Position numbers and translations under genes: made by a program. This document shows, piece by piece, positions 32,450-44,314 of a DNA stretch of 64,000 nt (the stretch's first letter is position 1; each line of letters begins with the position of its first letter). This DNA is from Roseburia sp. AM59-24XD (GTDB lineage: Bacteria; Bacillota; Clostridia; Lachnospirales; Lachnospiraceae). The DNA lies in NCBI RefSeq assembly GCF_003478445.1, contig NZ_QUET01000004.1, positions 1-64,000 of the forward strand, given 5' to 3'. The notes under the pieces are model-generated. The model was given only the letters and a program-made list of their open reading frames with translations. It was not told the origin of the DNA and made no database searches.

Positions 32450-35400
32450 TTATTTGAAAAAGGAGAAAAAATTTTCATCCTTTGCAAATGTTGCGATATC
32501 TGCAGAGCGGATTATAATAATGGATCCTGAAGCGAGCATAATAAACAGTCGTCGTGCGATGGAGTTTGCCATTAAATGGATGTATTCTGTAGATTCAGAA
32601 TTAGAAATGCCTTATCGCGATAATTTGCATAGTTTGATGAATGCCGAAGACTATAGACAAATTATTGGAGTTGATCTCTGGAAGAGAATGGATTATATCC
32701 GTAGATGTGGCAATAATGTAGCGCATAGCAGTAAGAAAATGGGACGGGATGAAGCTATGCTCTGCTTGGAGAATCTTTTTATTTATTTAGACTATATTGC
32801 TTATTGCTATTCGGATGTGTATGAGGAACATCAATTTGACCCCTCTATTATTTATGAGCGAATTCAAAAGGAGAAAAAATCAAAGGAAGATTCACAGGCT
32901 ATCAAGGAACTGTTGGTGAAAGAGCAGGAAAAGTATGCAAAGCAGGAAGTTGATTTGCAGAAATTAATGGAAGAGAATGCTTCCCTGAAACAAGAATTAT
33001 CCTTGAGAAGAAAGGAACAACAGCCATCATATGTTCCGAAACCGTTAGATTTGTCTGAATATAAAACCAGAAAACTTTATATTGATTCCATGCTGACAGA
33101 AGCAGGCTGGATAGAGGGCAAAGATTGGATGAATGAGGTTGAATTATCAGGCATGCCAAATAAATCCGAAGTTGGAATTGCAGATTATGTTCTTTATGAT
33201 GACATGCATAGACCATTGGCTGTCATAGAGGCGAAACGGACATGCGTGGATGTTTCTAAGGGACGTCAGCAGGCAAAATTGTATGCGGATATTTTAGAGC
33301 AGCAATATCAGAGAAGACCGGTGATCTTTCTAACCAATGGATTTGAAACGCATATTATTGATGGTCAGTATCCGGAGCGGAAATGTGCAACCATTTATTC
33401 CAAGAGAGATCTTGAAAAATGGTTTAATTTACTAAGCATGAAGACAAGCCTAAAGCACATTACGGTGGACAAGAAAATAGCTGGGCGTTACTATCAGGAA
33501 GCAGCGGTTAAGAGTGTATGTCAGAGCTTTGGCGAGAAGAATCGAAGGAAAGCTTTGCTTGTTATGGCAACAGGATCAGGTAAAACCAGAACGGTTATTG
33601 CACTTTGTGATGTGCTTTTGAAAGCCGGCTGGGTGAAAAATATTCTTTTCCTGGCTGATCGCAATTCATTGGTTACTCAGGCGAAAAGAAGTTTTGTGAA
33701 TTTATTGCCGAGTTTATCATGTACAAACCTTGTAGAAGATAAAGGAAACTATACGGCTCATTGTGTGTTTTCTACATATCAGACTATGATGAATTGTATT
33801 GACACCATCAGCGATGAGCAAGGAAAACTATTTACGAGTGGACATTTTGATCTGGTGATTTGTGATGAGGCACACAGATCCATTTACAATAAATACAAAG
33901 ACATTTTTAATTATTTTGATGCACCATTAGTAGGTCTTACAGCGACTCCAAAAGATGAGATTGATAAAAATACATATGAAGTATTTGAACTGGAAAATGG
34001 TGTGCCGACGTACGGCTACGATCTGGCACAGGCAGTGAAGGATGGTTATCTTGTTGACTATGTTTCTGTGGAATCGAAATTGAAATTTATTGAACAGGGA
34101 ATTATGTATGATGATTTATCAGAGGAAGATAAGGAAGCGTATGAAAACACCTTTGAAAATGAAAATGGAGATATACCAAAACACATAGAATCTTCGGCGT
34201 TAAATACATGGATTTTTAATGAAGATACGATCCGGCGAGTGTTGAATATTTTGATGAATAATGGACTTAAGATTGATTATGGACAAAAAATTGGTAAGAC
34301 AATTATTTTTGCGAAAAACCATGCTCATGCAGAAAAGATTCTGGAGATTTTTCATAAAGAATATCCACATCTTCCGGATTATGCAAAAGTTATTGATAAT
34401 TACATGACTTATGCACAAAGTGCTATTGACGAATTTTCTGATCCGAAAAAAATGCCACAGATAGCCATTTCGGTAGATATGTTAGACACAGGTATTGACG
34501 TGCCGGAGACACTCAATTTGGTGTTTTTTAAGAAGGTTATGAGCAAGGCAAAATTCTGGCAAATGATTGGAAGAGGAACGAGGCTTTGTCCCGGACTTCT
34601 GGATGGAGAAGATAAGCAGAAATTTTATATTTTTGATTTTTGTGGTAATTTTGAGTTTTTCCGAATGAATAAAGGGAAGGCAACGGCTAATATGATAGCC
34701 CTGCAAGGTGCGATTTTTAACCTTAAATTTGAAATTTCCTATAAACTCCAGAAAATGGAGTATCAAGTGGAGCGTTTAATTAATTATAGAAACGCCCTGA
34801 TACAGCAAATGAGTGACAAGGTGAAGGAATTGCCAAGGGACAATTTTGCAGTAAGACAACATTTAAGGTATGTTGAGTTATATTCGACAGAAGCAAATTA
34901 TCAGGAGCTTACTTATGAGGATACATTAATCGTTCGGGAGGAAGTGGCACCATTGATTCTTCCGGATAAAGACGAGGTCAGCGCAGTGCGGTTTGATGCA
35001 TTAATGTATGGCATAGAATTAGCGTATTTGCTTGGCAAGAAATATAAAAAAGCAAGAACGGATCTTTACAAAAAGGTTTCCGGGATTGCCGGAGTTGCAA
35101 ATATTTTGGAGATACAGGCACAGTCTGATCTTATTGACAAAATTCTAAATACGGATTATATGGAGACAGCGGGATTAATGAATTTGAGGAAGTTCGTGAA
35201 AATCTCAGAGATTTGATGAAGTATATTCCGAAGGTGAGCGTACGTTATGATACCAATTTTGAAGATGACCTTTTGTCTATGGAATGGAAGGATGCCGAAC
35301 TTGAGAATGATGATTTAAAAAATTATAAGGCAAAAGCAGAACACTATATTCGTCAGCATCAGGATAATGCTGTGATTACAAAATTAAAAACAAATAAACC

Positions 35401-35779
35401 ATTGAATATGGAAGATATTAAGAAGCTGGAAGAAATTTTATGGAAGGAAGTTGGAACAAAGCAGGATTATGAGAATGAGTGTGGAACAAAACCTTTGGGA
35501 GAGTTTGTGAGAGAAATTGTGGGGTTAGATATGAATGCTGCCAAGGAGGCTTTTTCAGAATATCTAACAAATACAAATATGGATAGCAGGCAAATATACT
35601 TTGTTAATCAGATTATAGAATATATTGTTCATAATGGGATGATGAAAGATTTGTCGGTGCTTCAGGAATCTCCATTTACTGATCGTGGAAGTGTTGTAGA
35701 TGTATTTACAGATTTAACAGTTTGGGCGGGGATTCGTAACATTATTGAGGCGATCAACGCTAACGCAATTGCTGCGTAA
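32433..35779 (+). CDS. hsdR: Type I restriction endonuclease/translocase subunit HsdR, one frameshift
   Basis: About 1,115 residues when corrected. An N-terminal DUF4145-like domain and coiled coil (160-200) precede the nuclease core (GIADYVLYD ... AVIEAKR), a helicase with Walker A ATGSGKTRT (near 384), DEAH (near 478), TATPKDE and the QMIGRGTRL motif, and an EcoEI-type C-terminal domain. It pulls and cuts unmodified DNA. The frame breaks near 35185: GLMN continues as FEEVRENLRDLMKYIPKVS in another frame, repaired by one more T in AATTTGAGG. The C-terminal part ends at 35779. Confidence 0.92.
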
Positions 35780-36105
35780 GGGAGTCGTATATGTTTGTAA
35801 CGGCGTATCCGTACTACAGTTGTGCATTCCCCAAAATTGGGAGCTACGGTGCAAGCAGTGGATTCCCGGTATATGGCAGCAAGCTGTAATCTCTGCCGTG
35901 TGATCAATACTTGCAATAAGACAAATAGTAAATAACATCGAAACCGTTAAAGGATGCATGTGTCTAAGACAACAACCGGCATCCGTCAGGAGTGAAACGG
36001 TTCCGGTGTTATTTTTTTGTCTAAATGGAGCAGAAATGTCTTTTTTGGTATGGATGTCGCCGTAAATTCATGATACGATAATACACGGTTAGGATAAACT
36101 AACGA
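35780..36105. other. Non-coding gap after hsdR with a terminator-like hairpin
   Basis: No convincing gene. At 35933-36018 an outer stem (AACATCGAAACCGTT with AAACGGTTCCGGTGTT) and an inner stem (GGATGC/GCATCC) are followed by ATTTTTTTG, a plausible terminator for the restriction operon. The rest shows nothing I can name. Confidence 0.5.
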
Positions 36106-36660
36106 GACGTAAACTTCGTACAACAAGTATTGACTGCGCCCATAATATTTCTTATGTCCTGAAGGGCAGATAGCCATTTTGCCTCGGAAAGCAAATTAAT
36201 CCATGAGCTGTGACTAAAAAATTGTCTTGTCACTAACGGATTTCGAAAAGACTAATTGCTTTGCTGCTTTGATGTTTGATGAACACATCCTCCCGGATTC
36301 GCCCCGAGGTGGGAATCGGATGTTTCGAGAGGCACTTGCACCCGCCGGTACTTACGCCCCAAGTTTCAAAATTCCCCTCTTAATCTACTTGGCACTGGCG
36401 TTATGTACCGCTGCGTGGTGCAGTGGTAGCGGGAGCGTGCCGTCCGAAACAGCTGAGCCCATCTACGGGGCTCAATCGTCCGGATGTGTATTCATCAAAG
36501 CATTGCAAAGCAAAGTCTTTTCAGAAATCCTACTGATCTGCGTCAATTTTTTAGTCACAGCTCATGGATTTACAAATGCCCGGGCAGGCAAAATGTTATT
36601 GCGTGTAATCGGACATAAGAAATATTATGGGCGCAGAGATAGATTATGTGAGCGAAGTTT
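36106..36660. repeat. MITE-like palindromic element, copy A
   Basis: Perfect 26-base terminal inverted repeats at 36134-36159 and 36611-36636 (containing CCCATAATATTTCTTATGTCC on the left) extend inward as an imperfect repeat to about 36220 and 36545 (CATGAGCTGTGACTAAAAAATTG and complement). Looser similarity outside the ends includes AAACTTCG. The centre reads through as part of a 155-codon frame (36227-36694, with MFREALAPAGTYAP) but shows no domain. A second copy in inverse orientation lies at 63675-64000. No transposase is encoded, so it would be moved in trans. Confidence 0.75.
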
Positions 36661-36690
36661 GAGCGACAAAGTGATTGAGATCAGAAAGGC

Positions 36691-37687
36691 ATGAGAATGG
36701 ATGTGAATAAACAGGCGATTGCCAATCTTGGCAACAATGTCAAAACAATTGTGAAAAACGAGAATTGCTCGGTGCTGATGCTAAATGATACCACGGGTGA
36801 GGGTGTGATGACTGTATATCAGGTGATGCCCGGTGTGATGATCTGCTTCTCGGATATCCATATGGAGAAATGTGATTCTGAATTTGAACTGCAGAAGGAT
36901 CGGCGGGTGTTCTGTTTGGATCACTGCCGTGAGGGCAGGATCGAGATGGAGGTACAGCCGGGGGTGTTCAGTATTATGCAGGAGAACGAGCTGCGGTTGG
37001 ATAATAGGGAGAATCATAAGGGAATGACATGCTATCCGCTCCGCCACTATCACGGAGTCAGCGTATTTATGGATGTGGATGAGGCACAGCAGGCACTTGA
37101 CGAGATGTTTCACGGCTTCAGCGTTGATATTTCCAGACTGCGAGAGCGCTACTGTAACCGGGAAAAGCCGTGTATCCTTCATAAGGACGAGGAACTTGCG
37201 CGTATTATTTCCGGACTTTATCAGAAGAATCTCGAGCGGCCGGAGATGGCAGCGTCAAAGGAATATTACCAGATCAAGGTCGTAGAGCTTTTGCTGTATC
37301 TTGAGACGATGACACCGGAGGACTGCAGTGAGACCAGACCGTACTATTACAGAACGCAGATGGAGAAGATCAGGGCGGTGCATGAGAAGATTACCGGTGA
37401 TCTGAGCAAGCGTTTTACGATTGAGGAGCTGTCTTTAATGTATGAGATACCGGCGACAACGATGAAGAAGTGTTTTAAGGATGTATATGGAGATTCCATA
37501 TACTCCTATCAGAAAAGATACAGGATCAATGTCGCGGCAAGCATGCTGGTCCGGGATGAAAACAGAGAAATCAGGGAGATCGCCTCCTGTGTGGGTTATG
37601 AAAATCCGAAATTTCGTGGCATTTCGCAGTGTGATGGGTGTTTCTCCGGCAGAATACAGAATCAGGAAAGAAGGAAGGTTGGATTAA
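36691..37687 (+). CDS. AraC-family transcriptional regulator, one frameshift near its end
   Basis: About 332 residues. An N-terminal sensor domain (about 1-220) with text such as VMPGVMICFSDIHMEKC resembles PchR/YbtA-type iron regulators, and two helix-turn-helix motifs follow (FTIEELSLMYEIPATTMKKCFKDVYG, then IREIASCVGYENP). Near 37607 the frame breaks and FVAFRSVMGVSPAEYRIRK continues in another frame to TAA 37687, one base before the ABC gene. It probably activates the paired ABC transporter, as in ybtA-ybtPQ; this is inference by gene order. Confidence 0.85.
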
Positions 37688-37688
37688 T

Positions 37689-39496
37689 ATGTCAGAAAAC
37701 AAACAGGAAAAGAAGGATAGCTGGCTTAAGGTGCTGTTTCGCTATACCGATGGCAGTGAACGCAGGATGGGGTTGTCCGTGATCCTTTCCATTATCAGTG
37801 TGATCGGTGGACTTGTCCCGTATTATTGCATTTATCGGGGAGCAGACCTGTATATCCGTAATATAGGACAGGTTCCGATGCCTGAGATTATCCGGTGGTG
37901 TATCCTTGCACTGGTCTTTTATGTTGTAAAGATCGTGTGTTTTTCGGCGTCCACATGGATATCGCACATTGCAGCATACCATATTCTGGAGGGGCTGCGT
38001 CTCCGGCTGACGGATCGTTTTTTAAAGGCACCTCTGGGAGATGTCGAGGGACACAGCATCGGCGAGATTAAAAGCATTATGGTGGAAAAGATTGAGAATA
38101 TGGAGCCACCTCTGGCACATATGATCCCGGAGGGCAGCGGTCATATTCTTCTGCCGGTTGTCAGTCTGGCTGCGCTTTGCTTTGTGGATGTTCGAATTGC
38201 ACTGGCGGCGTTGGTGACGTTGCCGTTTTCGATGGTGCTGATGAGCCTGACGATGGTGATCAGTGGCAAGAGCTTTACGAAGTACGATGAGTCCAATGCG
38301 CATATGAACAGCACGATCGTGGAATACATAGAAGGTATTGAGGTAATCAAGGCGTTTGGCAGGGCAGGAACCTCCTATGAGAAATATTCCGGGGCAATCC
38401 TTGATTACAAAAAGTTCGTAATAAAGTGGTTATCCTCGACCTGGATTACAATGAAGCTGACTTTTGCATTGTTTCCGTCTACGATCCTTGGAACGCTGCC
38501 GGTTGGTCTGTATCTGACGATCCGTGGAAGGATCACGATATCCGAGCTGCTTCTTGCAGTGATGTTATCCATGTCAATGGTCACTTCCTTTGCCAAGATC
38601 GAAGTCTTCATGGAAAATATCCGTGAAATGAAATTTAACATCGAAAGCATTGAAGGACTGTTAAATATGAGAACACTGCCGCAGCCGGAGAAGCGCGTGG
38701 ATTTAAAGAGTCATGATATTGTAATGTCGGAGGTACATTTCTCTTATACGGGCGATCAGAAGGATGAGGTGCTTCACGGAATTGATCTGGCGATGCCGGA
38801 GGGCGGCTACACGGCACTGGTCGGACCAAGTGGCGGCGGCAAGTCAACGGTTGCCAAGCTGATCTCCCGTTTCTGGGATGTGACAGAGGGTAGTATCACG
38901 ATCGGCGGTGTTAATGTGAAGGATATGCCGCTTCAGCAGCTCTCGGAAATGGTAGCTTTGTTACGCAGGATAACTTCTTATTCCGGTGCTCTATTCTGGA
39001 AAATATCCGCCTGGGCGATCCGAATGCGACGGATGAGCAGGTGAAGGAGGCGGCAAGAAAGGCGTGCTGTGAGGAGTTTATCAAGAAGCTTCCGATGGGC
39101 TATGATACACCGGCAGGAGAGGCAGGAAAACGTCTGTCCGGCGGCGAGAAGCAGCGTATTGCGATCGCACGTATCATGCTGAAAAATGCGCCGATCGTTA
39201 TTCTGGATGAGGCAACGGCATTTACCGATCCGGAAAATGAGGATAAGCTGCAGAAGAGCATTGAAGCCCTGACAAAGGGACAGACGCTTCTTGTGATCGC
39301 GCACCGTCTGTCCACGATTGCCGATGCGGATCAGATCGTTGTTCTGAAAAACGGCTGTGTGGAGGCAAAGGGAACGCAGGAAGAACTGCTTGACAATTGT
39401 GCACTTTATCAGAGAATGTGGCAGGCACATGTGGGTGCGAGACACTGGGCTGTCGGAGAAAAGAAAGGAGGCGGAGAAGTATGTTTGGAACAGTAA
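37689..39496 (+). CDS. ABC transporter half (membrane plus ATPase), first of a pair, one frameshift
   Basis: About 602 residues when corrected. Six membrane helices (about 30-310) and an ATPase: Walker A GPSGGGKST, then a frame break near 38958 where one T is missing (text continues VTQDNFLFRCSILENIRLGD), signature RLSGGEKQR, Walker B PIVILDEATAF, H-loop IAHRLS. It overlaps the next gene by 16 bases, so the two form a heterodimer. With an AraC regulator in front this is the YbtPQ/IrtAB-type layout often linked to iron-siderophore uptake. Substrate unproven. No siderophore synthesis gene is present. Confidence 0.88.
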
Positions 39497-41243
39497 AAAG
39501 AATTATTGCATGGTGTGGAGACTTTCGCAAGAATCTTTATATCGGCTTTGTATTCTCCTTCTTCTCCGGATGGTTTGCTGCCATGCCGGTGATCTGGGCG
39601 GCGTACGTGATCGGAAAGCTGGTGGAATACACCGGGAAAGGAAAGATGCTCACCACGGCGTGGGTCAGTAGAAGCATCGGTATACTGTTACTCTTTGTAT
39701 TCTTAAGATTTCTGTTTGATTATCTGCGGGCAAGATTTCAGGAGGCGATCAGCTATGAACTGATCGCGAGAGACCGTCTGGCAGTAGGTGACGCGTTAAA
39801 GAGAGTATCCCTTGGATATTTTCAGAATATGAATACAAGCACGATCCTGAATTCGATCACAACCGGACTTCATACGCTGGAGGGCATGGGAATCCGTATG
39901 ATCGACAATTTTGTCGGAGGATATCTTAATTTCATATGTATTCTTCTGTGGTTGTTTTATATTAAATGGCAGATAGGTCTGATCGCCATCACAGGAGCAG
40001 CGGTTTCTTTTGTATTTCTGCTGGTGATCTCCCGGTACAGCACACGGAATGCACCGGTGCTTGCGCAGGCAAACAGGGATCTGACCGGAGCGACTCTGGA
40101 GTATGCCAGAGGTCTTGCGGTCGTGAAATCCTTTGGCAGGGCAGGAGCATCCATGGGTGCCATGACGAAGGCATGCCGCGGCAGCAGAGACATCAATCTG
40201 AAAATAGAGTGGGGTTATATTCCATATAATGCATTTCATCTGCTGGCACTGAAAACGGCAAGTGTATTTATTGTGATCACAGCATTTTCCTTTGGGGTGA
40301 TGGGACAGCTTGATTTTACGTCCGTGATCCTTGTCGTGCTGTTGTCCTTCCATATTTTTGGTTCGCTGGAGCCGATTTCCGACTGTGCGCATGTGCTGGC
40401 GGTGATCGATGACGCACTGGATCATTTGGACGCCCTGACCGGCGAATCCTTTATTGATGCGGACGGAAAAGACATTCCTCTTTCCAGGTATGATATCGAG
40501 TTAGAGCATGTTGATTTCTCCTATGGAGAGGGAGAGGAACGCAGACAGGTATTAAAGGATGTTACGGTGACGATTCCGGAGAATACGGTTACGGCAGTGG
40601 TTGGTCCGTCCGGAAGCGGTAAATCTACGATCTGTAATCTGATCGCCAGATTTTACGATGTGGACAATGGCAGTGTCCGTGTGGGAGGACATGACGTGCG
40701 GGAATTTACCTGTGACAGTCTGTTGTCCAATATATCGATGGTATTTCAGAATGTATATCTGTTCCATGATACGGTAAGGAACAATATTTGCTTTGGTAAG
40801 CCGGATGCAACAGAGGAGGAAATGATCGACGCAGCAAAGAAAGCATGCTGCCACGATTTTATCATGGCACTGCCGGAAGGCTACGATACCTTGATCGGCG
40901 AGGGCGGCGGCAGTCTGTCCGGTGGCGAGAAGCAGCGTATTTCCATTGCAAGAGCGATCCTTAAAGACGCCCGATCATCATACTGGATGAGGCAACGGCG
41001 AGTGTGGATCCGGAGAATGAGCATCTGATTCAGGCAGCAATCTCAGAGCTGACAAAAGGCAAGACGATCGTGACGATCGCACATCGTCTGGCAACGATCG
41101 AGCAGGCGGACCAGATCCTTGTTGTGGACGACGGTCGGGTGGTTCAGTGCGGAACGCATCAGGAGCTTGTCAAGGTACCGGGCAAATACAGAGACTTTGT
41201 GGATATCCGGAAAAGATCGGAGGGCTGGCAGCTTACCGGTTGA
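39481..41243 (+). CDS. ABC transporter half (membrane plus ATPase), second of a pair, one frameshift
   Basis: About 587 residues when corrected. Six membrane helices and an ATPase with Walker A GPSGSGKST, Q-loop VFQNVYLFHDT, signature SLSGGEKQR, then a frame break near 40970 (GACGCCCGATC; one more C restores APIIILDEATASVDPENE), and H-loop IAHRLATIEQADQ. ATG 39481 has RBS AAAGGAGG. Partner of the preceding half-transporter. Confidence 0.88.
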
Positions 41244-41347
41244 GGCTTTGTGGATCTTTTGTGTTTTCGTGGCTGGCGTTTGTTTCGCCACTGCTCCAAG
41301 TTCATCAAACGATAAAGGCTCGCTGTATAAATATCTCTGGAAAGAGT

Positions 41348-41381
41348 AAGAGCGAAACATCCGGTAAAATGTTTCGCTCTT
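41348..41381. terminator. Terminator between convergent genes
   Basis: AAGAGCGAAACAT (41348-41360) pairs perfectly with ATGTTTCGCTCTT (41369-41381) around an eight-base loop. Confidence 0.8.
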
Positions 41382-41428
41382 GTGTGCTTTCTTATGGAAT
41401 ATTATGACGTTGTATACATGAGAAATGT

Positions 41429-42733
41429 CTACTTGCCAAGAACTTCTTTTATACTGTTTAATACTACATCCTTTTCGAATGGTTTTGTGATAAACTGTTT
41501 TGCACCGTATTTTAAGGCTTCTAAAACCTTGGACTGCTGACCGGCGGCGGTGATCATGATGACCTTTGCATCCGCATTGATCGCAAGGATCTTCTGCAGT
41601 GCCTCAATACCGTCCATCTTCGGCATTGTGATATCGAGAGTGACAAGATCGACCGGATGCTGTTCAAACATCTCTACGGCTTCCTCGCCGTTGGTAGCCT
41701 CTGCGACTACGGAATAGCCCTCTTCCTCAAGAAGGTTTTTGAGGATCACACGGGACATTCTGGAATCGTCAACCACAAGGATGGATCCCTTTGCATCGGC
41801 ACTGACTTCATAAACCTTCTTCTCGTTGGAAGAGGAGTGGTATGGGGTAGTGCCCGGTTTCACTGCATCATTGTCTGCGATCACAAGAGTTACTTTATGA
41901 TCCTCAATGAAGATCGGCAGGATATGGAAATCACCCTCCACGGACTGATCCTTATAAGCAAATACCGGTTCCAGTTCAAATTCCTTATCGTGTTCACTCT
42001 GATCAGATGCGAACAATCCGTTATTGACGTTGATAAACTCACACACAGCATCCAGTGTATCGGCTGCATCATTCTGAGCAACACCGGAGAAATTATCGGC
42101 GATCAGAGAAAATGCCTGATCGGAAGACTCCTCTGCGAGTGCGAGACAGAGATTTGTACTGCCTGTCAGCTTCTGACCGGCAAGTGCACTGTATGGCAGA
42201 GACTTTACATGCCGGATCCGGCCGATATAGAAATCTCTGGATACGAAACGGTTGATATTGCGGACAACGAGACCGGCAAGCTCTGTGATCAGAGGATTGG
42301 CGGCACATGCAAAAACAGGGATCAGTGCATCAAGATCATCTGCTTTTAATGCGGTCATATCAGCATCGGAGAAACCGTGCTCCTTCTGAAATGCAGCCAG
42401 TGTCTTGTCGATAACGGTAGCGGTCAGCTCCGTACATTCTGTCAGAGACTGTGTAAACTGCATGTAAGGATTTCCCTGCTTTGCCAGTAAGGCATCGATC
42501 TGCTCAGCGGTCAGAAGTCCTTTCTCCTGAGCAATATCTCCGAAACGCTTATCGAACTGCATCTGCAGCTGATTGATCATTTCTACGTCTTCCTCAGAAA
42601 GTAATCCATCTGCGATGGCAATGGTACCAAGCTTTACACGTACAGAAAGCTGCTTCTCAATGGCTGCACGGTACTCATCCTTTGTAATGATTTGTTTTTC
42701 TACAAGGTATGTTCCAAATAATTGACTAAACAT
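41429..42733 (-). CDS. CheX-like chemotaxis protein fused to a CheY-type receiver
   Basis: 434 residues. An N-terminal helical region with two repeats of the type LGTYLVEKQIITKDEYRAAIEKQ and LGTIAIADGLLSEEDVEMINQL resembles MshEN/GSPII_E-like cyclic di-GMP-binding modules. A middle domain (about 110-290) looks CheX-like, and the C-terminus is a receiver (SILVVDDSRMSRVILK, Asp in LDITMPKMDG, ITAAG, TKPF). I start at ATG 42733 because GGAGAGG precedes it on the minus strand. It may connect cyclic di-GMP or chemotaxis signalling to a phosphorylation input; no flagellar gene is nearby. Confidence 0.7.
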   Translation of the reverse strand: MFSQLFGTYLVEKQIITKDEYRAAIEKQLSVRVKLGTIAIADGLLSEEDVEMINQLQMQFDKRFGDIAQEKGLLTAEQIDALLAKQGNPYMQFTQSLTECTELTATVIDKTLAAFQKEHGFSDADMTALKADDLDALIPVFACAANPLITELAGLVVRNINRFVSRDFYIGRIRHVKSLPYSALAGQKLTGSTNLCLALAEESSDQAFSLIADNFSGVAQNDAADTLDAVCEFINVNNGLFASDQSEHDKEFELEPVFAYKDQSVEGDFHILPIFIEDHKVTLVIADNDAVKPGTTPYHSSSNEKKVYEVSADAKGSILVVDDSRMSRVILKNLLEEEGYSVVAEATNGEEAVEMFEQHPVDLVTLDITMPKMDGIEALQKILAINADAKVIMITAAGQQSKVLEALKYGAKQFITKPFEKDVVLNSIKEVLGK

Positions 42734-42830
42734 AGAATTCACCTCTCCTGTTTATTTTCTGCTTCATATTATACAATAAATTCGTGAAAAATGGAAGAAA
42801 AACTGTGATTTTGCTTAATATTATCGCTTT

Positions 42831-42889
42831 TTGACTGTGCATTTTCGTCATAATATGGTAAAATGAACTATCATAGTTTGAAACTATGA
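42831..42889 (+). promoter_or_regulatory. Promoter and operator-like palindrome of the MetE-like gene
   Basis: TTGACT (42831-42836), 17-base spacer, TATGGT (42854-42859). TCATAGTTT G AAACTATGA (42871-42889) is a perfect 9-bp palindrome at about +5 to +25, a good place for a repressor. I see no S-box or T-box text. Confidence 0.6.
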
Positions 42890-42969
42890 ACAAACGCATG
42901 AAATATGTATTATTCTTTTTGGAAAGAGAGTGTTAGACTGTCCTTATTACAAAGATGGAGGACGAGAAA

Positions 42970-44091
42970 ATGAGTAATGTAACAACACCATGCAGATATG
43001 ATTTTGTAGGAAGCTTTTTGAGACCGGCACGTTTAAAGAAGGCGAGAAGAAGCTTTGATGAAGGAAAGGTCTCTTATGAAGAGTTGAAAAAGGTAGAAGA
43101 TGATGCGATCACAGAGCTGATCGAAAAGACAAAGGAGCTCGGCTATCATGTGATCACGGATGGAGAGTTCCGTCGTGCAACATGGCATCTTGATTTTATG
43201 TGGGCATTTGATGGAATCGGCCATACACCAACGACAACCGGACTTCCGTTTCATGGAGAGGCTGCTATGGTAGACGATACATTTATCAATGGAAAGGTTG
43301 CTATTTCCGGAGAGCATCCGTTTGTAGAGCATTTTCGTTTTGTGAAGACATTTGAGGATGAGAATACCGTGGCAAAGCAGACAATGCCATCACCGGCACA
43401 GTTTTATGCACAGTTTACAATGCCGTTTAACCATGAACAGACAGAGAAGTTCTATGCGACAGACGAGGAGTTGGCAGCCGATATCGTTAAGGCTTATGGA
43501 AAGGTGATCGATGATCTCTATGCAGCCGGCTGCCGTAACATTCAGCTTGACGACTGTACCTGGGGCATGCTTGCCGACAAGACAGGACCAATGCTTTACG
43601 GTACAACTCCGGAGGGCGCTGTGGATGTCCAGAAGCGTCATAAGGATATCAACAATCAGGTCATTGCAAATGCACCGGAGGATATGATCATCAATACACA
43701 TGTGTGCCGTGGTAATTTCCACTCTACCTATGCAAACAGCGGTGCCTATGATCCGGTGGCAGAGGTGTTATTCGGAGAGGAAAATGTCAACGCGTATTTC
43801 CTGGAGTTTGACGATGAAAGATCCGGCGGATTTGAGCCGCTTTCCAAGGTGTCCGGAGACAAGAAGGTTGTTCTTGGACTGATCACGACAAAGTCACCGG
43901 AGCTTGAGGATAAGGCTGAGGTGATCAAGCGTATTCATGAGGCAGAGAAGTATATTCCGCTAGACAGACTTTATCTGAGTCCACAGTGTGGATTTGCTTC
44001 CTGTGAGATCGGAAACAAGCTGACCGAAGAACAGCAGTGGGCAAAACTCGCTCTTGTGAAGGAAGTTGCGGAAGAAGTATGGGGCTGTTAA
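42970..44091 (+). CDS. Cobalamin-independent methionine synthase-like methyltransferase (YxjG/YxjH type)
   Basis: 373 residues, matching the short single-domain relatives of the MetE C-terminal half. Start ATG 42970 follows TGGAGG. DFVGSFLRP at the N-terminus, QLDDCTWGML, the zinc-ligand region NTHVCRGNF, and SPQCGFAS near the C-terminus are all present. The family transfers a methyl group to homocysteine or a related thiol; the B. subtilis relatives respond to methionine supply. It stands alone, between a palindromic operator and a terminator. Confidence 0.9.
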   Translation: MSNVTTPCRYDFVGSFLRPARLKKARRSFDEGKVSYEELKKVEDDAITELIEKTKELGYHVITDGEFRRATWHLDFMWAFDGIGHTPTTTGLPFHGEAAMVDDTFINGKVAISGEHPFVEHFRFVKTFEDENTVAKQTMPSPAQFYAQFTMPFNHEQTEKFYATDEELAADIVKAYGKVIDDLYAAGCRNIQLDDCTWGMLADKTGPMLYGTTPEGAVDVQKRHKDINNQVIANAPEDMIINTHVCRGNFHSTYANSGAYDPVAEVLFGEENVNAYFLEFDDERSGGFEPLSKVSGDKKVVLGLITTKSPELEDKAEVIKRIHEAEKYIPLDRLYLSPQCGFASCEIGNKLTEEQQWAKLALVKEVAEEVWGC

Positions 44092-44155
44092 TGAATTTGC
44101 GACTTATTTTCTGATTGATTCAAGTCAGATCACTAACAAGAAAATAATATATGTT

Positions 44156-44193
44156 ATCAGCAGGAAAACATTTGTCTGTGTTTTCCTGCTGAT
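44156..44193 (+). terminator. Terminator after the MetE-like gene
   Basis: ATCAGCAGGAAAACA pairs with TGTTTTCCTGCTGAT (with a one-base offset) around a short loop, followed by an AT-rich tail. Confidence 0.85.
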
Positions 44194-44314
44194 ATTTATT
44201 TGTGAAAAGTTTTTCAAAGGAAATGTAATCATAAGAAAAAAAGGAACTAAGGATATATATTTCCTAAGAGATATGTTATAATTATGATAGATTAAAAGGT
44301 AAGGAGGTATAGTT

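Noticed and set aside
35780..36105. tRNA or attachment site at the end of the restriction locus
   Set aside because: No cloverleaf or T-loop text (GTTCGAATC-like) is visible, and I found no matching direct repeat at the other end of the locus.
36227..36694. 155-codon ORF as a real gene
   Set aside because: It lies almost wholly inside a palindromic repeat, includes both repeat arms in its reading, and has no recognisable domain. Recurrence of the sequence in inverse orientation at the window end fits a mobile repeat.
39796..40425. Long minus-strand ORF inside the second ABC half-transporter
   Set aside because: It overlaps a well-supported ABC membrane domain; His/Cys/Arg-rich composition is typical of an antisense shadow.
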